Of a stretch of 64,000 bases of DNA, positions 35,204 through 47,400 are shown one piece after another. Position 1 is the first letter of the stretch. Every line of letters begins with the position of its first letter. This DNA comes from Terebella lapidaria. Its lineage: Eukaryota > Annelida > Polychaeta > Terebellida > Terebellidae. The stretch is taken from contig OX424563.1 of assembly GCA_949152475.1 (NCBI GenBank), forward strand, positions 5,739,001-5,803,000, written 5' to 3'. Under the pieces are notes generated by a model. The model saw only the letters and a list, made by a program, of their open reading frames with translations. It had not been told where the DNA came from and did not search any database. Both the position numbers and the translations under genes were made by a program.

Positions 35204-35500
35204 TTTTTTGACGGGTCGACGAAAAAAAAAGATTTTGTCCCAAAACGAGTCACTATTCGTTTTGAGTGATTTCCTACCAAACATTTTTTTTTATGGCCAT
35301 AGAATTGTTTTTTTGCACTCAACAAAATATTTCACTAAATTTATCCTTCATAATTTGAGCTGTGCGGAGTAAACTTCTAGAACACTTACCCGGTAAAGAT
35401 AGAGCCTAAGTATTGGCACATTCAAATGGGAAATCATATGTTGCGGTTTGAATGGTGACCTTTATTTGACCTTCAATGGCCTTCAATTTCTCCCTCTCCC
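35204..35500 (+). repeat. B interior remnant after family A copy 3
   Basis: TTTTGACGGGTCGACGAAAA, CACTATTCGTTTTG and CACATTCAAATGGGAAATCA are diverged B-interior blocks, ending in a C-rich tract near 35500. No gene. Confidence 0.5.
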
Positions 35501-35844
35501 CCCCCCCCCACCCCGTGAATATCTGTCATTAAAGAAGAAAACCTTTCAAGATGTTTCTGTATTATAATTGATACAGAAAATGTGTGTTTGGGAACATTTA
35601 AGAACATTATACTATGAATTCTAATATCCGACTCTGGGTTTGAAAAAAAGTGCTCAGACAGGCGGAAAAGGTAATTTTACATTATAATATTTAAGAACAT
35701 GTTTTGACAATAGAGTTGAAGATCAGTGTAACAATTAATATTTTGGAAAATCAATACTCCAGTTGCATGATCTGCCGGTAAGCTACAGCACCCTTGGTGC
35801 TATGTTTTTCAGGTGTGTGGCTGCGTTTTTCAGCTGTGCATGAC
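35501..35844. repeat. AT-rich gap ending in a family D-type 3' end (about 35766-35805)
   Basis: Nothing recognised before about 35760. Then GCCGGTAAGCTA is followed by the hairpin AGCACC CTT GGTGCT and ATGTTTTTC, the same order (inverted motif, hairpin, T-run) as the D and B right ends, with a different hairpin sequence. It is probably the end of a diverged D element. Confidence 0.45.
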
Positions 35845-37836
35845 CACTGGAGCGCACCTGTCCCTGCAGAAATCGTTTTTTTACGACTTTTCGCCCATGG
35901 TTTTCTACTACTGTCCATGGTTTTCGAGGACGCCCATGGTTTTCTACATGAGAAACATTTGGAAGCCCAGATTAATCATGGTTTTTGACAGTTTCAAGCT
36001 ATTTGGAGAACATTAATTGAAAACTAAGTGATATATTTAATGTATTGTGGGCGACTGTAGTTGACTAGAAATAATGATGTAACCAGATAATAGGGCAATT
36101 ATGGACAGTGGAGTTATCATGTGCTAAATAATAACGTGAACGTTGTTCCAATGCCCTGGGGTTATTGCTGTATTATTATCATGAAGATATCTACCCAAAA
36201 GCAGACAACAGGTTGTTGTTTTATTAGTGTATTTGTGTGACAAAGCCCCGGGAAAATGAATCTAAAGCCCATGGCTTTTTACGACAAGCCCATGGGTGTT
36301 ATGATTTGATACAAAGTGCCCATGGTTTTCTTCAACTTAAAATAAAATATAAATAAATTTTGATTGCTTTTCAGGACCAGTTCCGGTGCTATTAGTACTG
36401 CCATCAAACGTTGTTCCAGTGCCCGGGGCTCATTTGGTTCTATTATCACAATGCACCTAGTTTCCTACGCCTCAATAGTTTGTACCACACCCTTGTATAT
36501 ACTGTGAAACATGATTAAAGTTAACAAACAAACTTATGAATATGGACATACCGTTCTATGTTCTTTGTGTGTGTTCTTTTATTTATTATTTTCTGATATA
36601 TTTTATTATACAAGTCATGAGTTGCTCAACCCAATTTATTTTCTTTATATGAAATAATTTTTTTCCCTGTAATTACGTATTGAGCCTACAGTCCTTCTGA
36701 CTCTTCACTCATGACTTTAGATTATGTACATAATTTATATATGCCTAACGCTATATGTATAACTCATAATGTATCATAGTTCTGAAATAAATTTGATTGA
36801 TTGATTGATTTGATCAAAAGGTCGGGGTCATGGCTACGACAGTAAGGCACTACACTGTATGGAGGAACACAAGCTGCTGCTGCCAACCATTGTGTCTGGC
36901 AGAAACACATCACCAATCCTTACCACTAACATTTCCTAAACTTACTGCTTATCACTGCCGCCATTAGGGTTATAACATTCCTTATAAGACTGCTTGAAAT
37001 TAGACGGGCCCCTGAAGGCAACATAGGTATATACCAACATTCAATCAGGAAGTTTTAAAAATGAATTAGTAAGTAAGTGTTAAGTCAGTGTAATTTTGAT
37101 GACAACATTTGATACAGTTATCACAGTCATTTTAGGTAACCGCCTTAGACTTTAAGATCAATGAATATTGTCCAAGGACAAATAAGTATTAATAATCAAC
37201 CACGGACATCTCACCGACTAGTGCAATGTGAAACAACTTTCTGATGCATATATGCAGTGTTAGTGTACAATATTCATTGCAAAAGAATATTATTATCACA
37301 ACTAACTTTATCCAATAAGTCCTGCAATAAGTGGTGACACTATATAAAGCAGCTATATATTTTTTCATGCTCCAGGATCACTCAAAACCAGCTAATGCTC
37401 TTAATTTATGGGTTTATACTTTTCTTCGAGTCGTAAAAAACCATGGATTGGTCGTACACTAACCATGGAAAATACTACACAATTTATGTTCAACAAGTGA
37501 CATGACATAGTTATCTACACACCCTGTCAGCTATACGAACTGAGAAGATCGAATTGTGGCCTAACATAGCTGGTGAAGTTGTCACAAGGGTTTCCCTTCG
37601 TTTTGAGATCTTATCTCAGCACAGTTACTTCTAAAGTGACAGCAACCATTTGGTATATACTTTAACTGAAACATAACACGAATTTTCAGCAGCTTGACTT
37701 TCAATTTCACTGATGTTGCTTTAGAATGACATCAATTGCTCACCATGTATGTGTACCGCTTGTAGAAAACCATGGGCGTCGTCGAAAATCATGGACAGTA
37801 GTAGAAAACCATGGGCAAAAAGTCGTGCCCCCAGTG
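35845..37836. mobile_element. CACTGG-ended DNA transposon, non-autonomous, 5-bp TSD ATGAC
   Basis: The left end CACTGGAGCGCAC and the reverse-complemented right end CACTGGGGGCACGACTTTTT share a terminal inverted repeat of about 70 bp, including GCCCATGGTTTTCTACTACT. The left arm has an extra 20 bp or so. ATGAC precedes the left end (35840-35844) and follows the right end (37837-37841). Additional GCCCATGG-type iterons occur near 36268, 36310, 37440 and 37470. No transposase. A GATTGATTGATT tail near 36790 may mark an inserted retroelement 3' end. A CAC start with a 5-bp TSD recalls Transib; CACTG starts also occur in Chapaev-type elements (4-bp TSD), so the family is left open. Confidence 0.65.
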
Positions 37837-37871
37837 ATGACCACACTAGATAAAGTCACAGCCGTCGTAAT

Positions 37872-38400
37872 TGTATCCCCCCGAACAAAGTTCGGCAAAT
37901 ACTATGGATTTGCGATCGTCGCACCGCATCCACTGCCGCCGTACAGATCTCTTCGTGAATGCTCTACAGGCTTCATATCTCAACCGATTCTAATAATATT
38001 TCATATGTACATGTTTTGTGGTCAGATCACGACACCATAATCGCAAATAAAATGGCCGTTTGGCGACACATTTTGTGACGTAAACCAGCCCTTTTGACAA
38101 CCGCACCTGTATTTGCGCTCTGGGAGTATTTGAGAGTTGTAGATGTATGTGTAATTTTACAGGAATCACTACAATATTGAACAGGCATGTTGAACAATGC
38201 TCAGGCACGAAACCTGTTGATTTTTTGGAAAGATTGAATAAATATTAAAGATCGAGTTCTTGAGTTAACATGTGAAATATCCAATTTGAGATATATGATC
38301 ATTACATTTGTTTGATATCTACAAACAATTCACACTGAACGTGTGTGTACAAGTATACAACTGATGGTGTTGTGCAAACAGATTACTATTATTGTATAGG
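37872..38400 (+). mobile_element. Family A copy 4, left-end fragment
   Basis: Intact left end TGTATCCCCCCGAACAAAGT with the CCGAAC/GTTCGG hairpin, then a diverged continuation (CTTCGTGAATGCTCTACAGG, GTTAACATGTGAAATATCCA). It stops where gypsy-like coding sequence begins; no array and no right end. Confidence 0.65.
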
Positions 38401-39867
38401 TAAACATAAGTCTGACAATGAGAGGCATCCAGTGGAGGCAGTGCCTCGTCTACAGGGGCCAGTGGCCGGGACGCATTGGCAAACCAGCTCGTGTTTTGAA
38501 CGGCTGCGGCAGGCAGGCCTGAAATTGAAACCAACTAAGTGTGAGTTGTTCAGGAGGGAGGTGATCTTTCAGGGACATGTGGTGTCAGAGGAGGGCGTCA
38601 GGAGCGATCCCGTAAGATTGAGGCGGTGCAGGAGTACCAGGCCCGACCTCACTGACGGACGTGAGAGCCTATCTGGAGATCATGGGATATTACCGCTGCT
38701 TCATTCAAAACTATGCAGCCAAGGCAGCACCGCTGTCACAACTGTTTAAGAAGGAGACAACTTTTCACTGGGGCCAGCCGGAGGAGCAGTGGGCGTTTGA
38801 AATTCTGAGGAATGAGCTCATTAGAGATCTGGTTGCATATCCAGAGAGGAATCAGGCTTTCAGCCTGGATACAGATGCCAGTATGTATGGCATTGGGACC
38901 GTGATCGTCCAGATCCAAGACGGGAACGAAATGGTCATTGCGTACTCCAATCACACGCTACAAACGGCACAGCAGAATTACTGCACCACAAAACGACTTA
39001 GGGTGGAACATGCTCCAACATAGGCGGAACGTGTCCAAATGTACTACCATGTATAAAATAATGCATCATGGCCTGTATCCATCCTACATACAGGACATAA
39101 TCAGGAATTAATCCCACCACAAGAGCAGCCCTATAACCGCAGGACCTAATCTGCTCTATTAATGCCTCAGTTAGGGACTGGACGTTTCAGACATTCATTT
39201 GTCCGTTTGTGGAACGCGCTTGACTTTGATCTAAAAGTGTGAAATTCATTGGCTAGATTGAAAGGCTTAGCTGCCCGATCTCGGGACAAATCCTCTGTCT
39301 GGTTCCATGCTATTGGACTACCCAATTAAAATAAAATAAAATAAACTAAAGCGAGAGCTCTTGCTGTTTGTTCATGATACATCACTTTCGCCATTATCTT
39401 TGGGGAGTATGCTTTATGCTGAGGATGGATCACGCGTCATTGAAATGGCTGCTGAACTTTGAGGATGCTGAGGGCATGATAGCCCGTTGGAGACATGGAG
39501 TGCTCGGCTGGTGAGCGTCCGTTTTGTATTGAAATTCGACCAGGACATAAACACGCTGATGAGGATGGCATGTCATGCTGCCGCAACTGTCAGTGCTTGG
39601 AAAGCCCATTGGTTCCAGGGGAGGCTGTGTCCGTTCAGGAATGGGGTGTTGGTGTGGACACCCCACAGGAACCCATATAACGAGTATGTGTTGCCCGATT
39701 TGACGGGTGAACATTGGCGCGAGCCTGACCTGCCAGAGCCAGACCTATGGGTGGGGCTGGATGTCGCCGCTCTCACCATGGAGAAATTCACTCTGACGAA
39801 TGAGGATAGACTGTCTCTGCCAGATGTACAGAGACCCAATCCTGACATTCGGCCATTGCTAGAGTGA
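38400..39867 (+). pseudogene. Ty3/gypsy pol remnant (RT to RNase H and beyond), broken
   Basis: Conceptual translation shows late reverse transcriptase (FERLRQAGLKLKPTKCELF), the connection region (IMGYYRCFIQNYAAKAAPLS) and RNase H (FSLDTDASMYGIG). After an interruption come DHASLKWLLNFEDAEGMIAR and a downstream CRNCQC-type tail. Frames change near 38650 and again after 39480, and a LINE 3' fragment (about 39004-39349) splits RNase H at a Lys-Arg. No LTRs, gag or complete integrase are visible. An LTR retrotransposon fossil, not functional. Confidence 0.8.
39004..39349 (+). mobile_element. LINE 3' end inserted in the gypsy remnant
   Basis: One frame reads RRNVSKCTTMYKIMHHGLYP and another GRFRHSFVRLWNALDFDLK. 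This is the typical C-terminal tail of CR1/Jockey-like non-LTR reverse transcriptases (RR..MYKI..GL, then SF.R.WN.L). It ends in an (AAAAT)n-type tail (39326-39349). The host reading (…CTTKR | KREL…) resumes immediately after, and AAACGA / AAAGCGA flank the insert as a likely short target duplication. Confidence 0.6.
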
Positions 39868-40557
39868 AAGGTGCTGGGTGGCCTTTTTTCCGGACACTAA
39901 CCACACTATGGTGCACGGGCGAGAGGCCTTCTCCGCGGGCAGGGACGTTTGCAGCCGGGAATCCTTCGTGAACGGTCCACAGCTGAGTATAGGTACTGGA
40001 ATGGAACTCTGTAAAACAATTTACTCCAAAACCAAATAAGTCCGTAGGTACGACCGTCAATTTTCAATATTGAAAAAGGCGAGCGAGCATGCATTTAGGG
40101 GTGTTGTAGGGCGTCCGAGAGAAGTGTGAGATTTTGCTCCTATCAGGACATATCAGAGGCATCGAAATTGCTCTATCTGGCCCTCAGGATGTGACTTCAA
40201 GAAAGGTTGATGAAAATCAAATATGGCAACATTTACAATCAAATCAAATCAGAGGTTGAGATAATGTTTATGAAGCACACTTCGGCACAAGAGATTGACA
40301 ATGTTATATGATAACTATAAAACAGTATGCTAGTAATCATGTATAACAGTACAAAACACTCCATAAATAAATGTTCATCTGAGGAATAACACGAATCCTG
40401 ACATTCGGCCAGGATGTATATATGTTTCGTTCTTATCCACTGTTGGTTCGTCATGGAACCTTCTGAAAATTACCCTCCGAAATTCATCATATATTCAGTG
40501 GATGAAAAGGGGCTAGACGATTGAGTTTTAGTCCACGCTAATCCATAATAAATTACT
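39868..40557. other. Unclassified stretch between gypsy remnant and membrane-protein gene
   Basis: No coding frame that I recognise on either strand, and no catalytic exon that would extend the minus-strand gene. The 3' UTR of that gene, if present, lies in this interval, but I saw no clear AATAAA on the minus strand. Confidence 0.4.
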
Positions 40558-41800
40558 TTAAGTCCCTGCTTGGTGGACTATTTTGTTTGCTTTTCTGGAA
40601 ATTTTCTTTTCTGGAATCCGGTGTTTTTGTTCTTCTACGATGCCGACCAATTCGTCATTATCTGAAAGTGTCTTCCGTTTTTTGCTTTGCTTGTGTTGGG
40701 TCTCTTTCGGTGGGACTTCTGCTGTTTTCTCAGAGTTCGTAGCCTTTAATGGATTCTTTTGGGACTTCTGTTTCGCTGGCACGACTTGTGTGCTTGCTTC
40801 CTTGTGTTTATTTTTTGATGTTGCAGTGACTGGGTTGTCTCTTGGCAAGACTAAGATAGATGCTTCGCTCTGTTTCTTGTGTTCTATTTCGCTGATGAGC
40901 TTCCGCTTTGCCTTGGGATGTTTCTTGGGAACGCTTGTATTTTGTGGAATATCTTGTACAACTTTGGGTACTCCAACACTTGCAGTTGCCTTGACCACTT
41001 CATGGTGTTTATTCTTCGCCTTATTTTCATGTTGCGGGCGATGTTTGCGAACATTATTGATGGGGATATCGCCGTGTCGGTGCCTGGTTGTGGTACTCTG
41101 TAGAGCCTGGAGCCGGTCCTGGTACATGATCTCGCGGTACTGGTCCAGTCTGTAACTTGTGAAGATATATGTGCACGCCACGAACAGAACGAGCAGCACA
41201 GCGACACCCGTGTGTCCGTTCAGCTTCGACTTCAGCCGCCGGAGGATCTGTAACCCATACACGACCTTCAAAGGACATTGTAAGATAAAAGGACCATTTA
41301 TATTCATGTACTCGGGAGCGATTTGATAGCGACACCTATAAATGACTAAGTGTATAAACAGGGAACCACTTTGGAAGATAATAAAGACCCAACTTTTTAT
41401 TTTCATTGTACGTCCATCTCATATAGGCCATATAGGCCTACGTTCGTAGATTTATATCTTTCTTATAACCTCTTGATTTTCTAAAACATAATCACTAACT
41501 CACATGAGATGATCGTAGGCCCTATACTTATATTCGGTACATGGTCTCCCTATACATATGCCCATCTAAAGCTGGTGTAACTCATTTAGATCTACTGGTG
41601 TGCTGCTGGGCATGACGCAACCATAAATACATATGATAACGTTCATGTACTACATGTGCACTCGTGAACATTTACCATCATTGAAGTCTGCGTGGGTGAC
41701 AATTACTTCAGTGTTCACTCGGGCTACACCGAAAATGTACGATATTACATTTCAAATTTATTCAAGTATATAACTCGTCGTCAATACTCACAGCACCCAT
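40558..41800 (-). CDS. Type II membrane protein with Lys-rich lumenal region, unrecognised (spliced, 2 exons)
   Basis: Join (minus) 41800-41792 and 41247-40558: 232 residues. The first exon encodes only Met-Gly-Ala and ends at a strong donor (GTGAGTA). The second starts after GGGTTACAG in phase 0 with ILRRLKSKLNGHTG. A short basic cytoplasmic tail precedes one membrane span (GVAVLLVLFVACTYIFTSY, about residues 17-35), then a Tyr/Arg/Gln stem (RLDQYREIMYQDRLQALQ) and a long Lys/Glu/Gln/His-rich tail ending HQAGT. This is the topology of Golgi glycosyl- and sulfotransferase stems, but no catalytic domain follows in the window, and the stop lies in the same exon. It may be a complete small protein or a truncated enzyme gene. 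An alternative ATG at 41406 reads into the exon but would be intronic here. Confidence 0.6.
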
Positions 41801-44106
41801 AGTGGACTGAATATCCGTTAACTTTTCCGTTTTTCCCTGAACGTTTCCCTCCTGAATCAGTCATTCAGTTGATCTTCAACCGTTGTATGTACATTTATTC
41901 ACAAGCGATAGAGCACGTTCTGATAACAACAAGCCGCCAGTCACAAGATGTATATAGCACGTAGGGTGGTGACAATTTTATTTCCTCGAACCCACGTTAC
42001 GGTCCAAGAGTTTTCTTTTTCATGATATTTTTTTGAGTGGCGTTTTATGGGTGTGTCAAGGGTGTGTGTCTTTTCTTTCAAACAGTTACTAGTGTCTCGC
42101 ATGTTCGTGTTACTGGGTATAGGCCTAACAATAAAATCAGGTTGAAACTGAATATATATTTTTGATATAACAGAGCTTATTCACACCCTGAATATCTAGC
42201 TGTAGTACGATAGGCTACAGATAGCATAATACTTCTTTAATCAGCGTGTTATCTTATAAACTTATAATACATTTGATATCGATAGCATATATCCTAAAAA
42301 GATTCCAGCGCGATCGGAGACCACAAGATATAAAGTTTCCCATTTAAATCGATTGGGTGAAAAATATCCCACTTTCTAGGAACATACATACACCTGTATG
42401 TTTCCACGTACGTGCAACACACATCCATGTTGTAGCATTAGCATACTGTAGGCCTAGCTCATAACAGTAAATGGTCTCTTTGTATATTTAAACAGGGATA
42501 CTAGTATATATCTATTATATACTCACATGCTTTACCCCGTCTGAAATTATTGGAAAATTGTTGTTTGACTTTTATGAATGCAAAGTTAGAACACAATATC
42601 ATTCAGCATATCGCAATATGAGGAATAAATGGTGTACTTTAAATTGAAATTTAGGCATTCACTATATTTTGGTATTTTTTTGTTCGGTTTGGAGTTTAAC
42701 GTAGGCCTAAGCTTAACGGGGCCGTATGCACAAGCTCAAAGAAACCGTAATCTGGGAATTAACTTGGAGAAAACGCACTTGGGCAACCTGGCGACTACAC
42801 ACTGTACCTTCAACGGACCATCGGAGGCCGGGGGTAAGCCAACCAGGAGACTAAGCATACACATACATCTATAGACATTTTATATAAGCACATACAGATG
42901 GTAAGAAATGAGATAATCAATTCAAATATACTTGGTAAAGCAGCCCATCTTGGGGAAAATGAACCATTCTCGTTATTGGACGTAGACTTAGACGTTAGAT
43001 GAAAGTGGCCAACGATAAAACCAAACGATGCTCAAGAAGATTTGAAGGGAAAATATGTGATTTGGGCTTGAAAGAGTGTGTGTGCATATTTTCTTTATAT
43101 CATTGAAAATAAAAACCTACTAGCACACACGCGCAAAACAGAAAGTCATATTCACATTCACCTAACCTGAAAGAGCTTTTAAACCGCAATACTTGAACTG
43201 GCCAGCGACAAACTAAACGGTGACTATAAAGATTCGGAGAGAAAATGTGTGATTTGGGCTTAAACAGTGTTTGTATACTCTGATTTTTTTTACGATGACA
43301 AATGATATATCGTTTTAACTTGGCCTACTTCACCAGGGAGTCAAACGGCAATTTTATATCGAATTTTTACTTATTATCATTTTTTTTTACAAAAAAGTTG
43401 GTTATCTACCCACATGTCATATTGAGACCAATCATTAAATTTTTGGGCATGCACACGATTTTGAGCATTTGTTCGCTTTTGTAGCTGTGCGATCTTTCAA
43501 AATCAATATGTTTGTGTAGGATATGCTACACTCCTAATGTGTAATTGGTCCAAAATAACAATTGAAATTTAACATTGTGGTAAACTGCCAACTAAACTGC
43601 CAAATTCTAATTGTTGTAATAGGCGTCTGAATTTCGGTAGAAACTTGCCGTTTGACTCTCAGATGAAGCTAGTAGGCCTATGTCAAATAATAATACGATT
43701 CCATTTAGCATCGCAAAAATATCAGCCAAAAACGGTGTAACGATATAGAAAAATCAGAGTAGGAAAAAAGCCTACAAGCCCAAGCGGGCAAAACAGTCAT
43801 ACCCAACCTGGAAGAGTTAAAAGCGTATTAGGCATTTCATAGAAGCCGTGGCTTTTCTTAATTTCAAATTTAGGCAATAAAAAATTGTTCTCACCATAAC
43901 ATAATGATTAAATGATTTTTTATCTGAATACTAAATACAATTGAAATCCGAGAACACATTTAATGTCTGAATTTGACTTAATTAAAACTGTATTTCGGCA
44001 ATTTCTGCGGAGGTATTAACCGATATCCGTAGTAAACAAAAACACGTGGTGTGTATATTTACACTGCAGGCCCACTGAACAAAACGTCGGTTACAACAAA
44101 CAAGGA
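41801..44106. other. Divergent intergenic interval (membrane protein gene / RCCD1)
   Basis: Separates two genes that point away from each other, so both promoters should lie here. No further gene is supported; the frames at 42629-42874 and 43302-43484 look random. A short direct repeat is listed separately. Confidence 0.5.
43010..43265 (+). repeat. Imperfect direct duplication, about 190 bp apart
   Basis: A block near 43018-43075 and one near 43205-43265 share GTGTGATTTGGGCTTRAA-type sequence preceded by AAACxRTG and AAGATT words. An old duplication or remnant repeat; no function visible. Confidence 0.35.
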
Positions 44107-44404
44107 ATGACTGAAATGTGTCAAAGACATGTCACTGCATTTGGCTTTAATGGCTACAATCAAATAGCAAACATTGCTGACCAAAAATGGTCAGTGAGAG
44201 ATGTTGAAGCTCTAACGTTACCGTGCAAACTTCAGATAAATCAACAATGCTGCACCCAATCTGTCGCACAGCCTCATCGTGATGGTGATAGAACAGCTTT
44301 GGCTGGTGATAGAAGAACTTGTCACGGGAATAAAACAATAGGAAGTCCTACTCATGATGTCAAGGATATTTCCATAGCATGGGACTCTGTATTAATCATA
44401 TTTG
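44107..44404 (+). CDS. RCCD1: RCCD1 exon 1
   Basis: ATG at 44107 in AAGGAATG. It encodes MTEMCQRHVTAFGFNGYNQI, the first propeller strand with the FGFNG signature, and ends ATTTG|GTAAAT with one base of the next codon. Confidence 0.8.
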
Positions 44405-47400
44405 GTAAATAGATAGACCTACTCGTTAAAGATGTAGATCTCGTTAAATTTGCTCATGCAACTGATACAAGCGTAGATCCTTGGAGAGGATCTATAGGCT
44501 ATGGTACCGTGCAAGTAAATCTCAGCAACATGAAATGTGATGTTTTATTTTCTTGCTCACCCTGCTTTGTCTTATTTTCAAGACTAATTAACATGTTCAT
44601 ATGTACCGGTACGGGTCATACTACCGGGGATCCCCGTATTGAAGCCCCTCTTTGGATAAGCCCATGGGCTAATACAAGGGGAGTACTACTCTTGTATAAG
44701 CCCATGGGCTTATAAACGGAATAAAATTTTGTCTCGCATCAGGAATGGGCCTATATTTGGGGAAAACGTGGTTGACGTTTTGTTTTCCGTAGGAGACGTT
44801 AGTGAATGTTGGTACCTAGAATAAGCTACTGAAATGAAATTGATAAAAGACGTACGTATATGCCTTGCCTAGGGCTACTATAGTACGTAGGGGAGAGACG
44901 GGCAAATCGGACCCCCTTAATTAAAAAGCTCGTTGTTATCTATCAAATAATATCTTCTGGACTTCTTTGTTGTAAAATTGATTATTGCCTATGACGTTAT
45001 ACGTTTCACCGATTTTAACATCGAATTCATATAAAATTGTTTAATTATTGAGAAATTTCTAAATTTCAGTAATTCATTAGTGTGTTCGCAGGTGAGGGCA
45101 AAGCGGACCGCCCAGTCTACTTTGCCCGGCACATATGTTTTCTGAAAATTGGCTTCACGTTATGTCATAATTTTTGCGTGTAATACATACATACATTCAC
45201 TGTGCATTGCTAAACAATTAAATAGCTCGTTGGATGTTTAGTACCACTGCAATGAGGGCGTGCAGACCATATGCACAAATAGCACCTCATTTTGAGCCGA
45301 AAATGTGTTTATCGTTCGTTGAAGGCATCATTATGTATACGAAGACTAGCTCTTCTACACAGTGTCGAGTGTTTTGACTGTTTTCTTCCAGAAGTAAATT
45401 GTCAAATTTGAATTCTGCTTTACAAAAAAAACAACATTTTTTTATAATTAACATTAAAAACAAAGACTCCAGTGAAGTACTAACCTAAACTTAACATCAC
45501 GTTTGGGCATCCATTTTTGCCAAAAATATGTGATATCGTTTACCACCTAGTTAATGAACAAAAATGTACGTACCCTGAAATGAAATTGTATGTATAGTTT
45601 TGACATGTAAATGTACATTATATTAATTGTTAGTTTAGGCATATTAAGTATTAGCAGTTTTATTTACTGGCTTTAGCACACATTTTAAAAAATGTAATTA
45701 ATGGTGTTATCTGCTCTATCCAAGGTTTTCGTTTACATCACAATACATCTCATGATTATTTTGTAACACTATTAATATTTCAAATGAGGTTAATTGTCAT
45801 TAAGGGAAACACAAATCTTGCTTACTATGGTATTTATCATGTTGGTTCGAACCACAGGCAGCTAATATAGAAGTCTAGACGGGCAAAGCGGACATGCTCT
45901 GACGGGCAAAGTGGCCATGTCCACTTTGCCCTGGTCCGCTTTGTAATTCATTAGATACTTTAATTTAAGTAGGATATATATTTTCCCCTGAATACACATA
46001 AAATACACCAGCAAAGCAATGTTTTATTGATTTGTATTGAATTTGATGGCGTCGGAATAAAATGAATATTATTGGTCAGATGGTTGTATTGTTGATTGGA
46101 AAAATAGCAAAATTAGAAAATTTTTGGCCTATTTTTAACTCTCCACTCTTGTTTCTATATCTTGATCTTGACAAACTGAATACTGTTCTTAAAAGATATG
46201 ATACATTGTTTCGGCAATACTTAATAGCTATCAGACATACATTATTCAATATTTTAACAAATTAAGCCCATGGTCCGCTTTGCCCGCTGGTCCGCTTTGC
46301 CCGTCTCTCCCCTATACACATGACCAGCTGGATTTTATCCGGTGCATGCATGCATAGGCATGTATATGTGTACATTTTTATTCGTCATGCGTGCGTTTAA
46401 TATGACAGTGAATATCTGTGATATTCTATCTTTATGGAACTACAGAATAAAATGTTTGTATAAATATAGTTATTACGCATATAAGAAGTGCTTTCTTGTC
46501 TAATCCAATGTAAATTCAAGCGTGCAAAATAAAAATCGTAAAATAATCATTCCCCAAATATAAGCCCATGGGCCTATATATGGAGTTAAATTTCATCCCA
46601 CACAACCCCTTCTCCCCAATTATAAGCCCAGGGCTTAAATACGGGGATGCCCGGTACATTAGGCCTCAACCAGTTAGCTCTGTCTGTGTGACCGTGTCAA
46701 CTTCATGTCACTGACACCAACGTACACCTGGGACCTCTTTGGACATAGGCCTACAACCTGGAAATGCCAATGTTCATTCAATGTTCCTTTTTCACATACA
46801 TACATATTTCCGTCCCTTTCGTATACAATGTATCTTTTATCATGTGTTGATATTTCCGAATAAATCAAATAAAAACAGCAAGTACATGCACTTAAGTTCG
46901 CTGGTACTAGTATTCTAGTATTACATCAATTGATGCAGATGACGGACAGTGGATAACATCAGGATACAATTCCGAACTGAAGTCCGAAGGAAGTCCATGT
47001 CCAATTGTAACATCTGGTTGTCTTTCTTTGAGCACTGCTGTTTTGTGTGACAACAGTGGAACGTTATCTGTAAAGTGCTTGAACCGAAAAGACAATGTCT
47101 GGAACACAGTCCAAATTGATGACAAGTTGTCGCTAGACTTGGATCAAGCTGAGTCAATAGACTTTGTGGCTGGGGGAGGCAATCATTTATTTGCTGTCAC
47201 AGGTATGATACATATAGATTATAATAAAATATTATCTATTCCAGTGGCTGTACGTATGCCTAGTATTTTGATCACATGCAATACAGAGCTATGTGGAATG
47301 TTATATTGTTCACTGTAGACTCCAGGAGAATAGCTAGTGTGGTGATATCTGAGAGATCAATCCATGTATTACGACCCTTGAACCTGGCAGTGGCTGTGAA

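Noticed and set aside
35794..36016. Overlapping 64- and 67-codon frames
   Set aside because: They lie across the inverted end and iterons of the CACTGG element.
40583..41155. 190-codon plus-strand frame, Cys/Phe-rich
   Set aside because: Exact antisense of the Lys-rich minus-strand exon; its composition is explained by complementing AAG/AAA codons.
46062..46265. Possible transposase frame inside the inner TA element
   Set aside because: 67 codons, no DDE-like pattern, AT-rich; the element is non-autonomous.
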